Program-made: the position numbers and the translations under genes
The notes under the pieces: generated by a model
The model's database searches: none
What the model saw: only the letters and a program-made list of their open reading frames with translations
What the model was told of the DNA's origin: nothing
Part shown: positions 1 through 7,851 of the stretch, in pieces
Numbering within the stretch: the stretch's first letter is position 1
Layout: every line of letters starts with the position of its first letter
Assembly (NCBI RefSeq): GCF_028823535.1
Contig: NZ_JAQIYM010000002.1
Location: 124,001 to 188,000 of the forward strand
Reading direction: 5' to 3'
DNA from: Pseudomonas serbica
GTDB taxonomy: Bacteria; Pseudomonadota; Gammaproteobacteria; Pseudomonadales; Pseudomonadaceae
DNA: 64,000 nt

Positions 1-76
1 CCCCCGATTTTTCGGGGCGAGGGCGGTAAGTGGTTGTTATGTCGGCAAAAAATTTTAATTTTTTTGAAAAATAAGT

Positions 77-105
77 TTGACAGACTTTCGATACGCCCTT
101 AAGAT
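77..105 (+). promoter_or_regulatory. sigma70 promoter of the tRNA-Ala/Glu cluster
   Basis: A perfect -35 TTGACA (77-82) and a -10 TAAGAT (100-105) are separated by 17 bp. A GC-rich discriminator (CGCCCCG) follows, typical of stringently controlled stable-RNA promoters. It lies about 30 bp upstream of the first tRNA. Confidence 0.8.
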
Positions 106-138
106 TCGCCCCGTCCTCAGCGATGACATCAACGATGA

Positions 139-214
<76 letters not shown>

Positions 215-293
215 ATTTACACTTCGAGGTCTGGCCACACCGGCCTTGAAGCGATCAACACTCAGCGTTGATCTGTTGTATAGAAGGGTTTGC

Positions 294-369
294 GTCCCCT
301 TCGTCTAGTGGCCTAGGACACCGCCCTTTCACGGCGGTAACAGGGGTTCGAGTCCCCTAGGGGACGCCA
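294..369 (+). tRNA. tRNA-Glu (anticodon TTC)
   Basis: A 76-nt cloverleaf with acceptor GTCCCCT/AGGGGAC, anticodon stem CCGCC/GGCGG and loop CTTTCAC, giving anticodon TTC, and an encoded CCA. It is cotranscribed with the preceding tRNA-Ala. Confidence 0.97.
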
Positions 370-422
370 GTTTTACAGAAACGATGTTGCAAGATGTCGT
401 TCCGCCGCGAGGCGAAAAATCC

Positions 423-498
423 GGGGCTATAGCTCAGCTGGGAGAGCGCCTGCATGGCATGCAGGAGGTCAGCGGTTCGATCCCGCTTAGCTCCACCA
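423..498 (+). tRNA. tRNA-Ala (anticodon GGC), second copy
   Basis: Near-identical to the copy at 139-214. Compensated differences occur in the anticodon stem (CCTGC/GCAGG) and in the T-stem. Same GGC anticodon and encoded CCA. Second unit of the tandem Ala-Glu duplication. Confidence 0.97.
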
Positions 499-579
499 AT
501 TTTACAAGTTCAAGGTCTGGCCACACCGGCCTTGAATCGATCAGCTCTCAGCACTGATCAGTTGTATAGAAGGGTTTGT

Positions 580-655
580 GTCCCCTTCGTCTAGTGGCCT
601 AGGACACCGCCCTTTCACGGCGGTAACAGGGGTTCGAGTCCCCTAGGGGACGCCA
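580..655 (+). tRNA. tRNA-Glu (anticodon TTC), second copy
   Basis: Sequence appears identical to the tRNA-Glu at 294-369, with anticodon TTC and encoded CCA. Last gene of the cluster. A small GC hairpin and a strong terminator follow. Confidence 0.97.
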
Positions 656-681
656 CGATTACCCGCTCTGCGGGATTTTAT

Positions 682-716
682 AAGGGTCATTCAATTATTG
701 AATGGCCCTTTTGTTT
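682..716 (+). terminator. Rho-independent terminator of the tRNA cluster
   Basis: Stem AAGGGTCATTCAA/TTGAATGGCCCTT with loop TTA, followed by a T-rich run (TTTGTTTG). A weaker hairpin (CCCGC TCT GCGGG, 662-674) precedes it. Confidence 0.85.
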
Positions 717-789
717 GTCTGGCGTTTGGCCAAATCTCCCTCTTTCTCTCAAACTGTTCTTCAGACCAGCGGTCACATTCATGACTTGC

Positions 790-816
790 AGAATATTATT
801 ATGAGAATAATATTCT
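790..816. promoter_or_regulatory. Perfect inverted repeat, probable TetR operator
   Basis: Two 11-bp arms AGAATATTATT and AATAATATTCT are exact reverse complements around a 5-bp spacer (ATGAG). The site ends 23 bp before the TetR-family start codon. TetR regulators usually bind such palindromes in their own promoter, so autorepression is the likely role. Confidence 0.65.
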
Positions 817-839
817 AGTCGTAATATTCGGAGGCAACG

Positions 840-1379
840 ATGAACGATAAAAAAGCTCAAACCCGCGAACGCATCCTCAAGGCTGCCAGCGCCGCGCTGA
901 TCCAGCGTGGTCCGGCCGAGCCGAGCGTTGGCGAAGTGATGGGCGCAGCCGGCCTGACGGTCGGCGGTTTTTATGCGCACTTCGAAAGCAAGGACGCCAT
1001 GATGCTCGAAGCGTTCAAGCAATTGCTGGGTCACCGCCGTGACCTGATTGCCGACATGGATGCCCAATTGACGGGTGAAGAGCGTCGCGCCCTGGTCGCC
1101 GCGTTTTATCTGTCACGCAAACACCGAGATTCCAGCGAGTCGGCGTGTCCGATCCCGGCTTCGATCGGGGAACTCGGACGCCTGCCCGAGGCGTTTCGGA
1201 TCGCACTGAATGAACACATGGAGCTGATGGTCGCGCAGTTGGCGGCCAGTCCTGAAGACACCGACAAAGCCCTGGCCGACCTTGCCTTGATGGTGGGCGG
1301 CCTGGCGCTGGCACGGGCACTGGGCCCGGGTGATTTATCCGATCGATTGCTGCGCGCGGCCAAGTCGGCGGTGCGTTGA
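840..1379 (+). CDS. TetR/AcrR family transcriptional regulator
   Basis: A 179-aa protein with an N-terminal TetR helix-turn-helix at about residues 9-55 (TRERILKAAS ... VGGFYAHFESKD), followed by an all-helical ligand domain of normal length. The GGAGG ribosome site lies 5 bp before the ATG. It sits alone upstream of an alpha/beta hydrolase gene on the same strand (30-bp gap), so the hydrolase and thioesterase may be its targets together with itself through the palindrome at 790-816. The same regulator-hydrolase-thioesterase-Dus order is known from other Pseudomonas. The inducer cannot be read from sequence. Confidence 0.85.
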   Translation: MNDKKAQTRERILKAASAALIQRGPAEPSVGEVMGAAGLTVGGFYAHFESKDAMMLEAFKQLLGHRRDLIADMDAQLTGEERRALVAAFYLSRKHRDSSESACPIPASIGELGRLPEAFRIALNEHMELMVAQLAASPEDTDKALADLALMVGGLALARALGPGDLSDRLLRAAKSAVR

Positions 1380-1409
1380 CCTGAAGGCCTGCGGCCTGGG
1401 GAGAATGCG

Positions 1410-2243
1410 ATGAGCACGTTGAAGTGGGTTCGTGGCGTTAATGGCGCCTTGGGCTGGTTCGCCCCAAAGCTGGTGGCGAGCAAGATGCGCCTGGCGTTCA
1501 TGACGCCGCGCGACTTCCCGCCCCGTGACTGGGAGCTGCCACTGTTGGCAAAATCGGAACGCATCACCTTGCGCTTCGGCCTCTCGGCACTGCGCTGGGG
1601 GCAGGGTCCGGCGGTATTGCTGATGCACGGCTGGGAAGGTCGGCCCACGCAGTTCGCCAGCCTGATCTCGGCGCTGGTCGATGCTGGTTATTCGGTTGTC
1701 GCCCTGGACGGCCCGGCCCATGGTCGCTCACCCGGGCGCGAGGCGAATGTAGTGCTGTTCGCCCGTGCCATGCTCGAAGCCGCCGCCGAGTTGCCCCCGC
1801 TGCAAGCCGTCATCGGCCACTCCATGGGCGGCGCCAGTGCGATGCTTGCCGTGCAACTGGGCCTGCGCACCGAAACCCTGGTCAGCATTGCCGCCCCGGC
1901 GCGGATCCTCGGCGTGCTACGCGGTTTCGCCCGCTATGTAGGGTTGCCGCCGAAAGCCCGTTCGGCGTTCATTCGTCAGGTCGAGAACGACGTCGGCATG
2001 CGCGCTGCGATGCTGGATGTCGCGCACTACCAGCTCGACATGCCTGGCCTGATCGTGCATGCCGAAGACGACACCCATGTCCCGGTCAAGGAGTCGCAAC
2101 TGATTCACGAAGCCTGGTTCGACAGTCGTCTGCTGCGCCTGCAGGAAGGCGGCCATCAGCGGGTGCTGGCCGACCCGCGGGTGATTGATGGCGTGTTATC
2201 ACTGCTGGCCGGTCGCAGCCTGCAATCGCGCCAATCGGCCTGA
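1410..2243 (+). CDS. Alpha/beta hydrolase
   Basis: A 277-aa alpha/beta-hydrolase-fold protein. The oxyanion-side motif HGW is at residues 73-75 and the nucleophile elbow GHSMGG places Ser138. A late acid lies in the HAEDDTHVP segment and a terminal His in EGGHQ. No signal peptide is apparent, so it is probably cytoplasmic. It follows the TetR gene by 30 bp and precedes a thioesterase by 49 bp, which suggests a small ester or thioester-handling operon. The substrate is unknown; carboxylesterase or thioesterase activity would both fit the fold. Confidence 0.82.
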   Translation: MSTLKWVRGVNGALGWFAPKLVASKMRLAFMTPRDFPPRDWELPLLAKSERITLRFGLSALRWGQGPAVLLMHGWEGRPTQFASLISALVDAGYSVVALDGPAHGRSPGREANVVLFARAMLEAAAELPPLQAVIGHSMGGASAMLAVQLGLRTETLVSIAAPARILGVLRGFARYVGLPPKARSAFIRQVENDVGMRAAMLDVAHYQLDMPGLIVHAEDDTHVPVKESQLIHEAWFDSRLLRLQEGGHQRVLADPRVIDGVLSLLAGRSLQSRQSA

Positions 2244-2292
2244 GCATCCGTTACACTGCCCCGGTCGAATCAATCTGACCGGGGAGTGGGGC

Positions 2293-2742
2293 ATGGGCTG
2301 GGATCGGGCAACGCCGTTTATCATTGATCTGCAAGTGGGCGCCGAGGACATCGACGGGTTGGGGCACGCCAATAACGCGGTGTACGTGACCTGGCTTGAA
2401 CGCTGCGCGTGGCGCCACTCCCAACGCTTGGGGCTGGATCTTGTCGAGTATCGGCGCCTGGACCGGGCGATGGCGGTGGTGCGGCACGAGATTGATTACC
2501 TGGCGGCCGCCTATGAAGGCGACGAGTTGCAATTGGCGACCTGGATCGTCGATTGGGACCAGCGCCTGAGAATGACCCGTCATTTCCAGTTGAAGCGCCC
2601 CAGCGACAACGCCACCTTGTTGCGCGCCCAGACCACCTTCGTCTGCATCGAGCTGTCCACCGGCAAACCCAAGCGCATGCCGGCCGAGTTCATCGAAGGC
2701 TATGGCCCCGCCATCCAGAGATCAGAACCTGCGGGAATCTAA
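2293..2742 (+). CDS. Hotdog-fold acyl-CoA thioesterase
   Basis: A 149-aa protein of the 4-hydroxybenzoyl-CoA thioesterase / YbgC-like hotdog family. The family signature lies near the N terminus: DIDGLGHANNAVYVTWLE, with the Asp and the His-Asn pair that orient the thioester. The open frame extends upstream to 2185, but the ATG at 2293 directly follows a GGGGAG ribosome site and gives the usual family length. It probably hydrolyses an acyl-CoA in the cytoplasm. The acyl specificity cannot be inferred. Confidence 0.82.
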   Translation: MGWDRATPFIIDLQVGAEDIDGLGHANNAVYVTWLERCAWRHSQRLGLDLVEYRRLDRAMAVVRHEIDYLAAAYEGDELQLATWIVDWDQRLRMTRHFQLKRPSDNATLLRAQTTFVCIELSTGKPKRMPAEFIEGYGPAIQRSEPAGI

Positions 2743-2831
2743 TGTGGGAGCGGGCTTGCTCGCGAAGGCGTCGTGTCATTCAACATTCATTTCGCTGAGG
2801 CACCGCCTTCGCGAGCAAGCCCGCTCCCACA
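2743..2831. repeat. REP/BIME palindrome pair
   Basis: Two perfectly inverted 28-bp arms (2743-2770 and 2804-2831), TGTGGGAGCGGGCTTGCTCG and onward, flank a 33-bp centre. Same repeat family as at 26441 and 35538. It lies between a stop codon and dusC. Confidence 0.9.
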
Positions 2832-2910
2832 ATGGATCTGCGATGTTCTGCAGATTCCTCCGAAACCCAGTAAACTGCCGCACGTTTTTTCCTTGAGTAG
2901 TGTTTTCCCC

Positions 2911-3870
2911 ATGCAAATTGCCCTGGCGCCCATGGAGGGGCTGGTCGACGACATCCTGCGCGACGTATTGACCCGAGTGGGTGGCATCGACTGGTGCGTG
3001 ACCGAGTTCATTCGGGTCAACGACCAGTTGCTCACGCCGGCCTATTTCCACAAGTTCGGTCCGGAATTGCTCAACGGTGCCCGGACAGCTTCCGGCGTGC
3101 CTTTGCGCGTGCAGCTGTTGGGTTCCGATCCGGTGTGCCTGGCGGAAAACGCCGCGCTGGCCTGCGAACTGGGCTCTGAAGTGATCGACCTGAACTTCGG
3201 CTGCCCGGCCAAGACCGTGAACAAGTCCCGTGGCGGCGCGGTGTTGCTCAAGGAGCCAGAGCTGCTCAACCAGATCGTCGAGCACGTGCGTCGCGCCGTG
3301 CCCGCGCACATTCCGGTGACCGCCAAGATGCGCCTGGGCTTCGACAGCCCGGACGGTTCGCTGGTCTGCGCCACGGCGCTGGCCGAGGGCGGCGCCGAGC
3401 ATATCGTGGTGCATGCCCGGACCAAGGTCGATGGCTACAAGCCGCCGGCGCACTGGGAGTGGATCCCGCGCGTCCAGGAAGTGGTCAAGGTGCCGGTGTT
3501 CGCCAATGGCGATATCTGGAGCGTCGAAGACTGGCGCCGTTGCCGGGAAATCAGTGGTGTGGAAGACATCATGCTTGGTCGCGGGCTGGTATCGCGTCCC
3601 GACCTGGCCCGGCAAATTGTCGCGGCCAAGGCTGGCGAAGAGGTCGTCGAGATGACCTGGGCCGAGCTGCTGCCGCTGATCCAGGATTTCTGGCTGCAAG
3701 CCAAGGCGCAGATGACCGCACGTCAATCGCCGGGTCGCCTGAAGCAGTGGCTGGCCATGCTGACCCGCAATTATCCCGAGGCGGTCGAGCTGTTCAGCGT
3801 GCTGCGTCGTGAGACCGAACTGGATCAGGTTTCACATCTGTTGGGCTTGCCGGTGGCTGAAGCGGCCTGA
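2911..3870 (+). CDS. dusC: tRNA-dihydrouridine(16) synthase DusC
   Basis: A 319-aa flavoprotein that reduces uridine to dihydrouridine in the tRNA D-loop. The N terminus [15 protein letters not shown] forms the FMN-binding start of the TIM barrel, and [18 protein letters not shown] carries the catalytic Cys98. KMRLG and HARTK are the other family blocks. The MEG and [13 protein letters not shown] forms fit the DusC branch. A reading frame extends upstream through a REP palindrome, but conserved sequence begins at the ATG at 2911. A heat-shock gene follows under its own promoter. Confidence 0.9.
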   Translation: MQIALAPMEGLVDDILRDVLTRVGGIDWCVTEFIRVNDQLLTPAYFHKFGPELLNGARTASGVPLRVQLLGSDPVCLAENAALACELGSEVIDLNFGCPAKTVNKSRGGAVLLKEPELLNQIVEHVRRAVPAHIPVTAKMRLGFDSPDGSLVCATALAEGGAEHIVVHARTKVDGYKPPAHWEWIPRVQEVVKVPVFANGDIWSVEDWRRCREISGVEDIMLGRGLVSRPDLARQIVAAKAGEEVVEMTWAELLPLIQDFWLQAKAQMTARQSPGRLKQWLAMLTRNYPEAVELFSVLRRETELDQVSHLLGLPVAEAA

Positions 3871-3891
3871 AAAAAATCTTGAAAAAAAGCT

Positions 3892-3919
3892 CTTGAAAAG
3901 CAATCAGCGGTCCCTATCT
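3892..3919 (+). promoter_or_regulatory. sigma32 (RpoH) heat-shock promoter of ibpA
   Basis: -35 CTTGAAA (3892-3898), a 13-bp spacer and -10 CCCTATCT (3912-3919). This closely matches the sigma32 consensus (CTTGAAA-N13..17-CCCCATNT). A second CTTGAAA lies just upstream, at 3878-3884. Confidence 0.8.
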
Positions 3920-3925
3920 AAGGGT

Positions 3926-3995
3926 TACGCGATGCCGAATTCGGGTCGCGGAGACAAAAAACCTTGCTGATTGTTTTCAGGAGATTTGAACCATG
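3926..3995 (+). promoter_or_regulatory. ROSE-like RNA thermometer in the ibpA 5' UTR
   Basis: The predicted leader of about 67 nt carries TTGCT (3964-3968) facing the Shine-Dalgarno AGGAG (3979-3983) across a short loop. This is the arrangement of the 3' hairpin in ROSE elements, which melts on heating to free the ribosome site. A GC-rich segment lies 5' of it. ROSE elements are established for small heat-shock genes, including Pseudomonas ibpA. The fold here was judged by eye. Confidence 0.65.
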
Positions 3996-4439
3996 AGTAC
4001 TGCATTTTCCCTGGCTCCACTGTTCCGTTCCTCTGTTGGTTTCGACCGTTTCAATGACCTTTTCGAAACCGCGCTGCGCAACGAGCCGGGCAGCACCTAC
4101 CCACCCTACAACGTTGAAAAACACGGCGACGATCAATACCGTATCGTCGTGGCGGCGGCCGGCTTCCAGGAAGAAGACCTGGATCTGCAAGTCGAGAAGG
4201 GGGTGCTGACCATCAGTGGTGGCAAACGCGACGCCAATGAAGGCGTGACCTTCCTGCACCAGGGCATCGCCCAGCGTGCGTTCAAGCTGTCGTTCCGCCT
4301 GGCCGATCATATCGAGATCAAGGCCGCGGACCTGCGCAACGGGCTGTTGAGCATCGACCTGTTGCGGGTGGTTCCGGAAGAGGCGAAAGCCAAGCGCATC
4401 CCGATCAACGGGACGCAAAAACCGGCTCTGCAACACTAA
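3993..4439 (+). CDS. ibpA: Small heat-shock protein IbpA (Hsp20)
   Basis: A 148-aa alpha-crystallin-type chaperone. The N-terminal arm (FDRFNDLFETAL) precedes the crystallin domain at about residues 37-130 (YNVEKHGDDQYRIVVAAAGF ... GVLTISGGK ... RAFKLSFRLADHIE). A short C-terminal tail with an IPI motif (KRIPIN) follows. It holds unfolding proteins soluble in the cytoplasm for refolding by DnaK and ClpB. Regulation is visible at two levels: a sigma32 promoter and a ROSE-like leader. It is a single-gene unit closed by a strong terminator. Confidence 0.95.
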   Translation: MSTAFSLAPLFRSSVGFDRFNDLFETALRNEPGSTYPPYNVEKHGDDQYRIVVAAAGFQEEDLDLQVEKGVLTISGGKRDANEGVTFLHQGIAQRAFKLSFRLADHIEIKAADLRNGLLSIDLLRVVPEEAKAKRIPINGTQKPALQH

Positions 4440-4450
4440 GCCAGAGCAGA

Positions 4451-4479
4451 AAAAGGGCGCCATCCGGCGCCCTTTTTTA
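4451..4479 (+). terminator. Rho-independent terminator after ibpA
   Basis: Stem AGGGCGCC/GGCGCCCT with loop ATCC, followed by a T6 run. With the A-run on the 5' side it may also serve the converging cdsA-type gene. Confidence 0.9.
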
Positions 4480-4498
4480 TGGGTGAGGTCAGGCGGAA

Positions 4499-5440
4499 TC
4501 AAGTCCAGCCGTAACGCACCAGATGAAAGAAGATCGGCGCGGCGAAGCACACCGAGTCCAGTCGATCGAGCATGCCGCCGTGGCCTTCAATCATGTGCCC
4601 CCAGTCCTTTACACCACGGTCGCGCTTGATCGCCGACATGACGATGCCGCCAGCGAACCCCAGCAAGTTGATCAGCAGGGCAATGAGCAGTGACTGCCAG
4701 ACGCTGAACGGGGTGATCCACCACAAGGCACAGCCGATCAGCGAGGCCAGCACAATGCCTCCGATAAAGCCTTCCAGGGTCTTGGAGGGCGACAGGTTCG
4801 GCGCGATCTTGCGTTTACCGAACAGTTTGCCGCACACGTACTGCAGCACATCCGACATCTGCACCACGATCACCAGGTAGGCGATCAACAGCAGGTTTCG
4901 CCCCTCATAACCTGCGATGTCCAGGGTCAGCAGGGCGGGGACATGGGAGACGCAGAACACCGCGATCATCAGGCCCCATTGGACTTTCGAGGCGCGCTCG
5001 AGGAAGTGCGTGCTGTCGCCGCCCAGGGACGCCAGGATGGGCAGGAGCAGGAACACGTAGACCGGAATGAAGATCGAAAACAGCCCGTACCAGTCGTAAT
5101 AGATCAACAGGTATTGCAGCGGCAGCGCCAGGTAGAAGGCCGCGACCAAGGCCGGGTAGTCGCTGCGGCGGGTGGGCGTGAGGGTGAGGAATTCGCGCAG
5201 CGCATAGAACGACACGGTGTAGAAGAGCAGGATCACCGCGCCGGTGCCAAGCCAGAAGGCGATCCCGATCACCAGCACCATCACCCACCAGGCGTTGATC
5301 CGCGCGTTGAGGTTGTCGATCACCGGGTTGGGGGTGCCGTGGGTGCGGCGCTTGAGCACCAGGCCGATGATCGAGGCCAGCAGCAGGAACGCGCCAATCC
5401 CGGCAAACAACATCAAGGTCTGTCTGTCCATGTCAGGCAT
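4499..5440 (-). CDS. Phosphatidate cytidylyltransferase (CdsA family, YnbB-like)
   Basis: A 313-aa polytopic inner-membrane protein with about eight hydrophobic segments. The C-terminal CDS signature is intact: SAIKRDRGVKDWG ... GHGGMLDRLDS. The family makes CDP-diacylglycerol from CTP and phosphatidic acid. It is the last gene of a six-gene minus-strand operon and overlaps the acyltransferase gene by 8 nt. The ATG at 5440 is only 2 nt from the GGGGAG site, so the ATG three codons later (5431) may be the true start. This is probably an accessory CdsA dedicated to the operon, like E. coli YnbB, not the housekeeping copy. That is inference from context. Confidence 0.85.
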   Translation of the reverse strand: MPDMDRQTLMLFAGIGAFLLLASIIGLVLKRRTHGTPNPVIDNLNARINAWWVMVLVIGIAFWLGTGAVILLFYTVSFYALREFLTLTPTRRSDYPALVAAFYLALPLQYLLIYYDWYGLFSIFIPVYVFLLLPILASLGGDSTHFLERASKVQWGLMIAVFCVSHVPALLTLDIAGYEGRNLLLIAYLVIVVQMSDVLQYVCGKLFGKRKIAPNLSPSKTLEGFIGGIVLASLIGCALWWITPFSVWQSLLIALLINLLGFAGGIVMSAIKRDRGVKDWGHMIEGHGGMLDRLDSVCFAAPIFFHLVRYGWT

Positions 5441-6053
5441 GCTCCCCGGCCAGGCTCAGCAGCGCTTCGCGGCTGCGTTCGAGGAACTGCGCCTTGCTTT
5501 CGTCTTCGTCGATGGCCAGCGCGGCACCAAAGCTAATAGTGCATAACAGCGGCAGCGGCAGCACGCGCCCCTTGGGCATCACGCGGTTGAGGTTGGCGAT
5601 CCACACCGGGATCACCTGCGCCTGGGGATATTGTTTTGCCAGGTGATACAACCCACTCTTGAAGGGCAGCAGGCCGTCTTCGGGATTGCGGGTGCCTTCG
5701 GGAAAGAGGATCAGCGAATCGCCGCGCTCCAGGGCGTCGAGCATCGGCTGCAAGGGATTGTCGGTGCTTTCATTGCGCTCGCGATCGATCAGCACGCCGT
5801 TGAACACGCGGTTGATGATGTAGCGGCGCAGGGGACTCTTGAGCCAATAATCCGCGCCAGCAACGGGTCGCGTGATACGGCGCAAGCTCGGCGGCAGGGA
5901 GGCCCACAACAGCACGAAATCGCCATGACTGCTGTGGTTGGCGAAATAGATGCGCTGTACCGGTTGTGGCGCACAACCGAGCCAAAGGCTGCGCGCCCCG
6001 GTGAGCAGGCGCGCGGCCGAGGTGATGAGGGTGGCAACTACGGGTTCCAGCAT
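5433..6053 (-). CDS. 1-acyl-sn-glycerol-3-phosphate acyltransferase-like (PlsC family)
   Basis: A 206-aa PlsC-type acyltransferase. The catalytic H(X)4D motif is NHSSHGD (His40, Asp45), and the phosphate-binding FPEGTR is at 117-122. An N-terminal hydrophobic stretch fits membrane association. It is slightly shorter than housekeeping PlsC. It begins 9 nt after the preceding 151-aa gene and its stop overlaps the CdsA start, so it is coupled to CDP-lipid synthesis. It could acylate a lysophosphatidic acid or another lysophospholipid. E. coli ynbABCD, as I recall it, has no such gene. Confidence 0.85.
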   Translation of the reverse strand: MLEPVVATLITSAARLLTGARSLWLGCAPQPVQRIYFANHSSHGDFVLLWASLPPSLRRITRPVAGADYWLKSPLRRYIINRVFNGVLIDRERNESTDNPLQPMLDALERGDSLILFPEGTRNPEDGLLPFKSGLYHLAKQYPQAQVIPVWIANLNRVMPKGRVLPLPLLCTISFGAALAIDEDESKAQFLERSREALLSLAGEHA

Positions 6054-6062
6054 GAGAACTCC

Positions 6063-6518
6063 TTATCCGGCAACGTTCAGCCAAGGGCTGGCCAGGATGA
6101 AAAACAGGGTCAATAGCACCTGCGCCACCACCAGCAGCGCCTGGCGGCGTAACAGCTTCAGGGCGCCGGTGATACGTTCGCTCCAGGGGCGGCCGCCGCG
6201 TTCGGCAGGTTGCATGCCCAGGGCCGTCAGCGCCTGGTCCAGGTCTTGGGTGCGCTGGGGCAAGTCTTCGGCACGGTCGGCCAGATGGCGGAACAGATCG
6301 GCGTCGAAGCCTACCCGCAGTGCCCAATACTTTTGCCACAGACCGAGCACCAGCAACCCGCCGCTGCAGACCAGGCTCCACAGTCCCGTGCCGGGCACCA
6401 GGTACTGGCTCAGGCCGAGCAAGGCGCCGAGCAGGGTCAGACCGGTGGACAGTCGATCCAGTGAGTCGCCACGGCGCAACAGGTTGGCGGTCGCCTGCAA
6501 TTGCATATCAATGGACAT
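6063..6518 (-). CDS. Small membrane protein of unknown function in the ynb-like operon
   Basis: A 151-aa protein I do not recognise. It has a hydrophobic hairpin at about residues 26-61 (LTLLGALLGLSQYLVPG ... GGLLVLGLWQKYW), a charged middle with a run of acidic residues and Arg, and a C-terminal membrane segment at about 128-148 (LLVVAQVLLTLFFILA). The ATG at 6518 is preceded by GGGAGGAG at good spacing; the open frame extends further upstream inside the neighbouring gene. It overlaps the phosphatase gene by 11 nt and is followed after 9 nt by the acyltransferase gene. A scaffold or accessory role in lipid synthesis is only a guess. Confidence 0.7.
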   Translation of the reverse strand: MSIDMQLQATANLLRRGDSLDRLSTGLTLLGALLGLSQYLVPGTGLWSLVCSGGLLVLGLWQKYWALRVGFDADLFRHLADRAEDLPQRTQDLDQALTALGMQPAERGGRPWSERITGALKLLRRQALLVVAQVLLTLFFILASPWLNVAG

Positions 6519-7851
6519 CGCTCTCCTCCCTGTTAATCGCCAGTGGCTCCAGAGCCTCTCGATGCAGAAGTCCCAAAACAATCCCCGGGCGTGCGCGCTG
6601 GATCACCAAAAAGGCTTCGGCGACGCTGTTGGCCCGCCCGGTGTGCAACAGCCAGGCGGCGACGGCAGTGGCGCTGCGCGAATAACCCAAGGCGCAGCAG
6701 ACCAGTAGCGGCCCGTGCTGGCGCAGGCTTTCGATGGCCAGCGCGGCTTCCTGGCATTGCGAGGGGGTGGGGGCGGTCAGGTCCAGCACCGGCAGCGTGC
6801 GATACGCGACGCTGCCGGGATCGATCGACAGTTCGGCACACAGGTCGAACACGGCGCTGAAAGGGCTGCCCTCGAGTTCCCGGCCAGTCGGTATGCGCCC
6901 GAGCCAGACGTCATCGAGTACCTCGTCCGGCAGCGGATTGTTGCGCGTCCACAGGCGCGAGTTGAGCCAGGCAGCCGCCAGGTAGGGCGCCAGCAGCCAG
7001 CGAGCGGCAGGGGACAAGCGTCCATCGGCGCGCTTCTGAAAACCGCCTGCGCCCAGCACCGCGTAATTGAGCGCCACCAGCAGCATGGCCGCTGCCGGCC
7101 AGGTCAGCCACAGCCAGGTGCCGCCGAAGCAAAAGGCCGGACCCGCGAAAGCAGCAGCGCCCACCAGGTAATACAGCCCCAGTTGCCAGCGTTTTTTTCC
7201 GCTTGCCAGCCTGGCACCCTGCAGCGGGCTGGGCCCCTCCAGCGGCCACAGCCAGACACATAGCCAGCCAAGCAGTACTCCGGTCGGCAGATCGATGAAG
7301 TGGTGCTGATAGGTAGTCAGTACCGAAATCCCGATCAGGGCAAACCAGGCATGCATCAATCCGCGCCAGAGGCCCTGCAAATGCCTGTGATAGCAAGTCC
7401 ACAAGATCACCAGCAACGCAATGTGCAGCGATGGCGCCTGATTGAACGGCTTGTCGAAGCCCGCCAGGACATCGAACAGCCAGCCGAATACGCCGTCCAG
7501 TTCCGGGCGGGCGAAGGTGAAACGCAACGGCCAGATCAGGAAACAACTGACTGCGATGAGTTGCGCGGTCAGCAGGCGCAAGGCGTGGCGCTTGAGTTCC
7601 TGGCGACTGTCGGGTAGCAGCAGGGACAACCCGTACAGTAAGTCGATGGACCAGTAGGGGACGATGGTCCAGGCCGAGAACGGCATGTGGTTTTCCCAGT
7701 CGAACACCAGGCTGCCGACATCGTCGCGCTGGGTGGTGTACCAGGTGGCGAAGCCGTAGGTGCCGAAGAACAACGGCGCCAGCAGCAGCAACCAGAGCAC
7801 CGCCGGTTTGAGCAAGCCGGGCTCGCGCGCCGTCGTTGTGTTGCGCAGCAT
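6508..7851 (-). CDS. PAP2-like / dual-specificity phosphatase fusion (YnbD-like)
   Basis: A 447-aa fusion. The N-terminal half is polytopic and PAP2-like, with APSLH and YQHHFIDLPTG resembling the PSGH and SRxxxxxHxxxD phosphatase motifs. The C-terminal cytosolic part carries a CX5R cysteine phosphatase loop, Cys386-ALGYS-Arg392. The same two-domain design is known for E. coli YnbD. ATG at 7851 overlaps the stop of the upstream hydrolase-methyltransferase gene by one base (TGATG), so translation is coupled. It probably dephosphorylates a lipid phosphate intermediate; the substrate is unproven. Confidence 0.82.
   Translation of the reverse strand: MLRNTTTAREPGLLKPAVLWLLLLAPLFFGTYGFATWYTTQRDDVGSLVFDWENHMPFSAWTIVPYWSIDLLYGLSLLLPDSRQELKRHALRLLTAQLIAVSCFLIWPLRFTFARPELDGVFGWLFDVLAGFDKPFNQAPSLHIALLVILWTCYHRHLQGLWRGLMHAWFALIGISVLTTYQHHFIDLPTGVLLGWLCVWLWPLEGPSPLQGARLASGKKRWQLGLYYLVGAAAFAGPAFCFGGTWLWLTWPAAAMLLVALNYAVLGAGGFQKRADGRLSPAARWLLAPYLAAAWLNSRLWTRNNPLPDEVLDDVWLGRIPTGRELEGSPFSAVFDLCAELSIDPGSVAYRTLPVLDLTAPTPSQCQEAALAIESLRQHGPLLVCCALGYSRSATAVAAWLLHTGRANSVAEAFLVIQRARPGIVLGLLHREALEPLAINREESDVH

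Noticed and set aside
1..17. Hairpin CCCCGA/TCGGGG at the window start
   Set aside because: It may be the end of the terminator of the gene upstream (probably gltX), but no T-run follows and its left context is missing.
687..1067. Minus-strand frame across the TetR promoter
   Set aside because: It covers the tRNA terminator, the palindromic operator and the antisense of the TetR HTH. It is not a plausible gene.
2185..2292. Upstream extension of the thioesterase frame
   Set aside because: It overlaps the hydrolase gene end and adds an unconserved Cys/His-rich leader. The ATG at 2293 has a good ribosome site.
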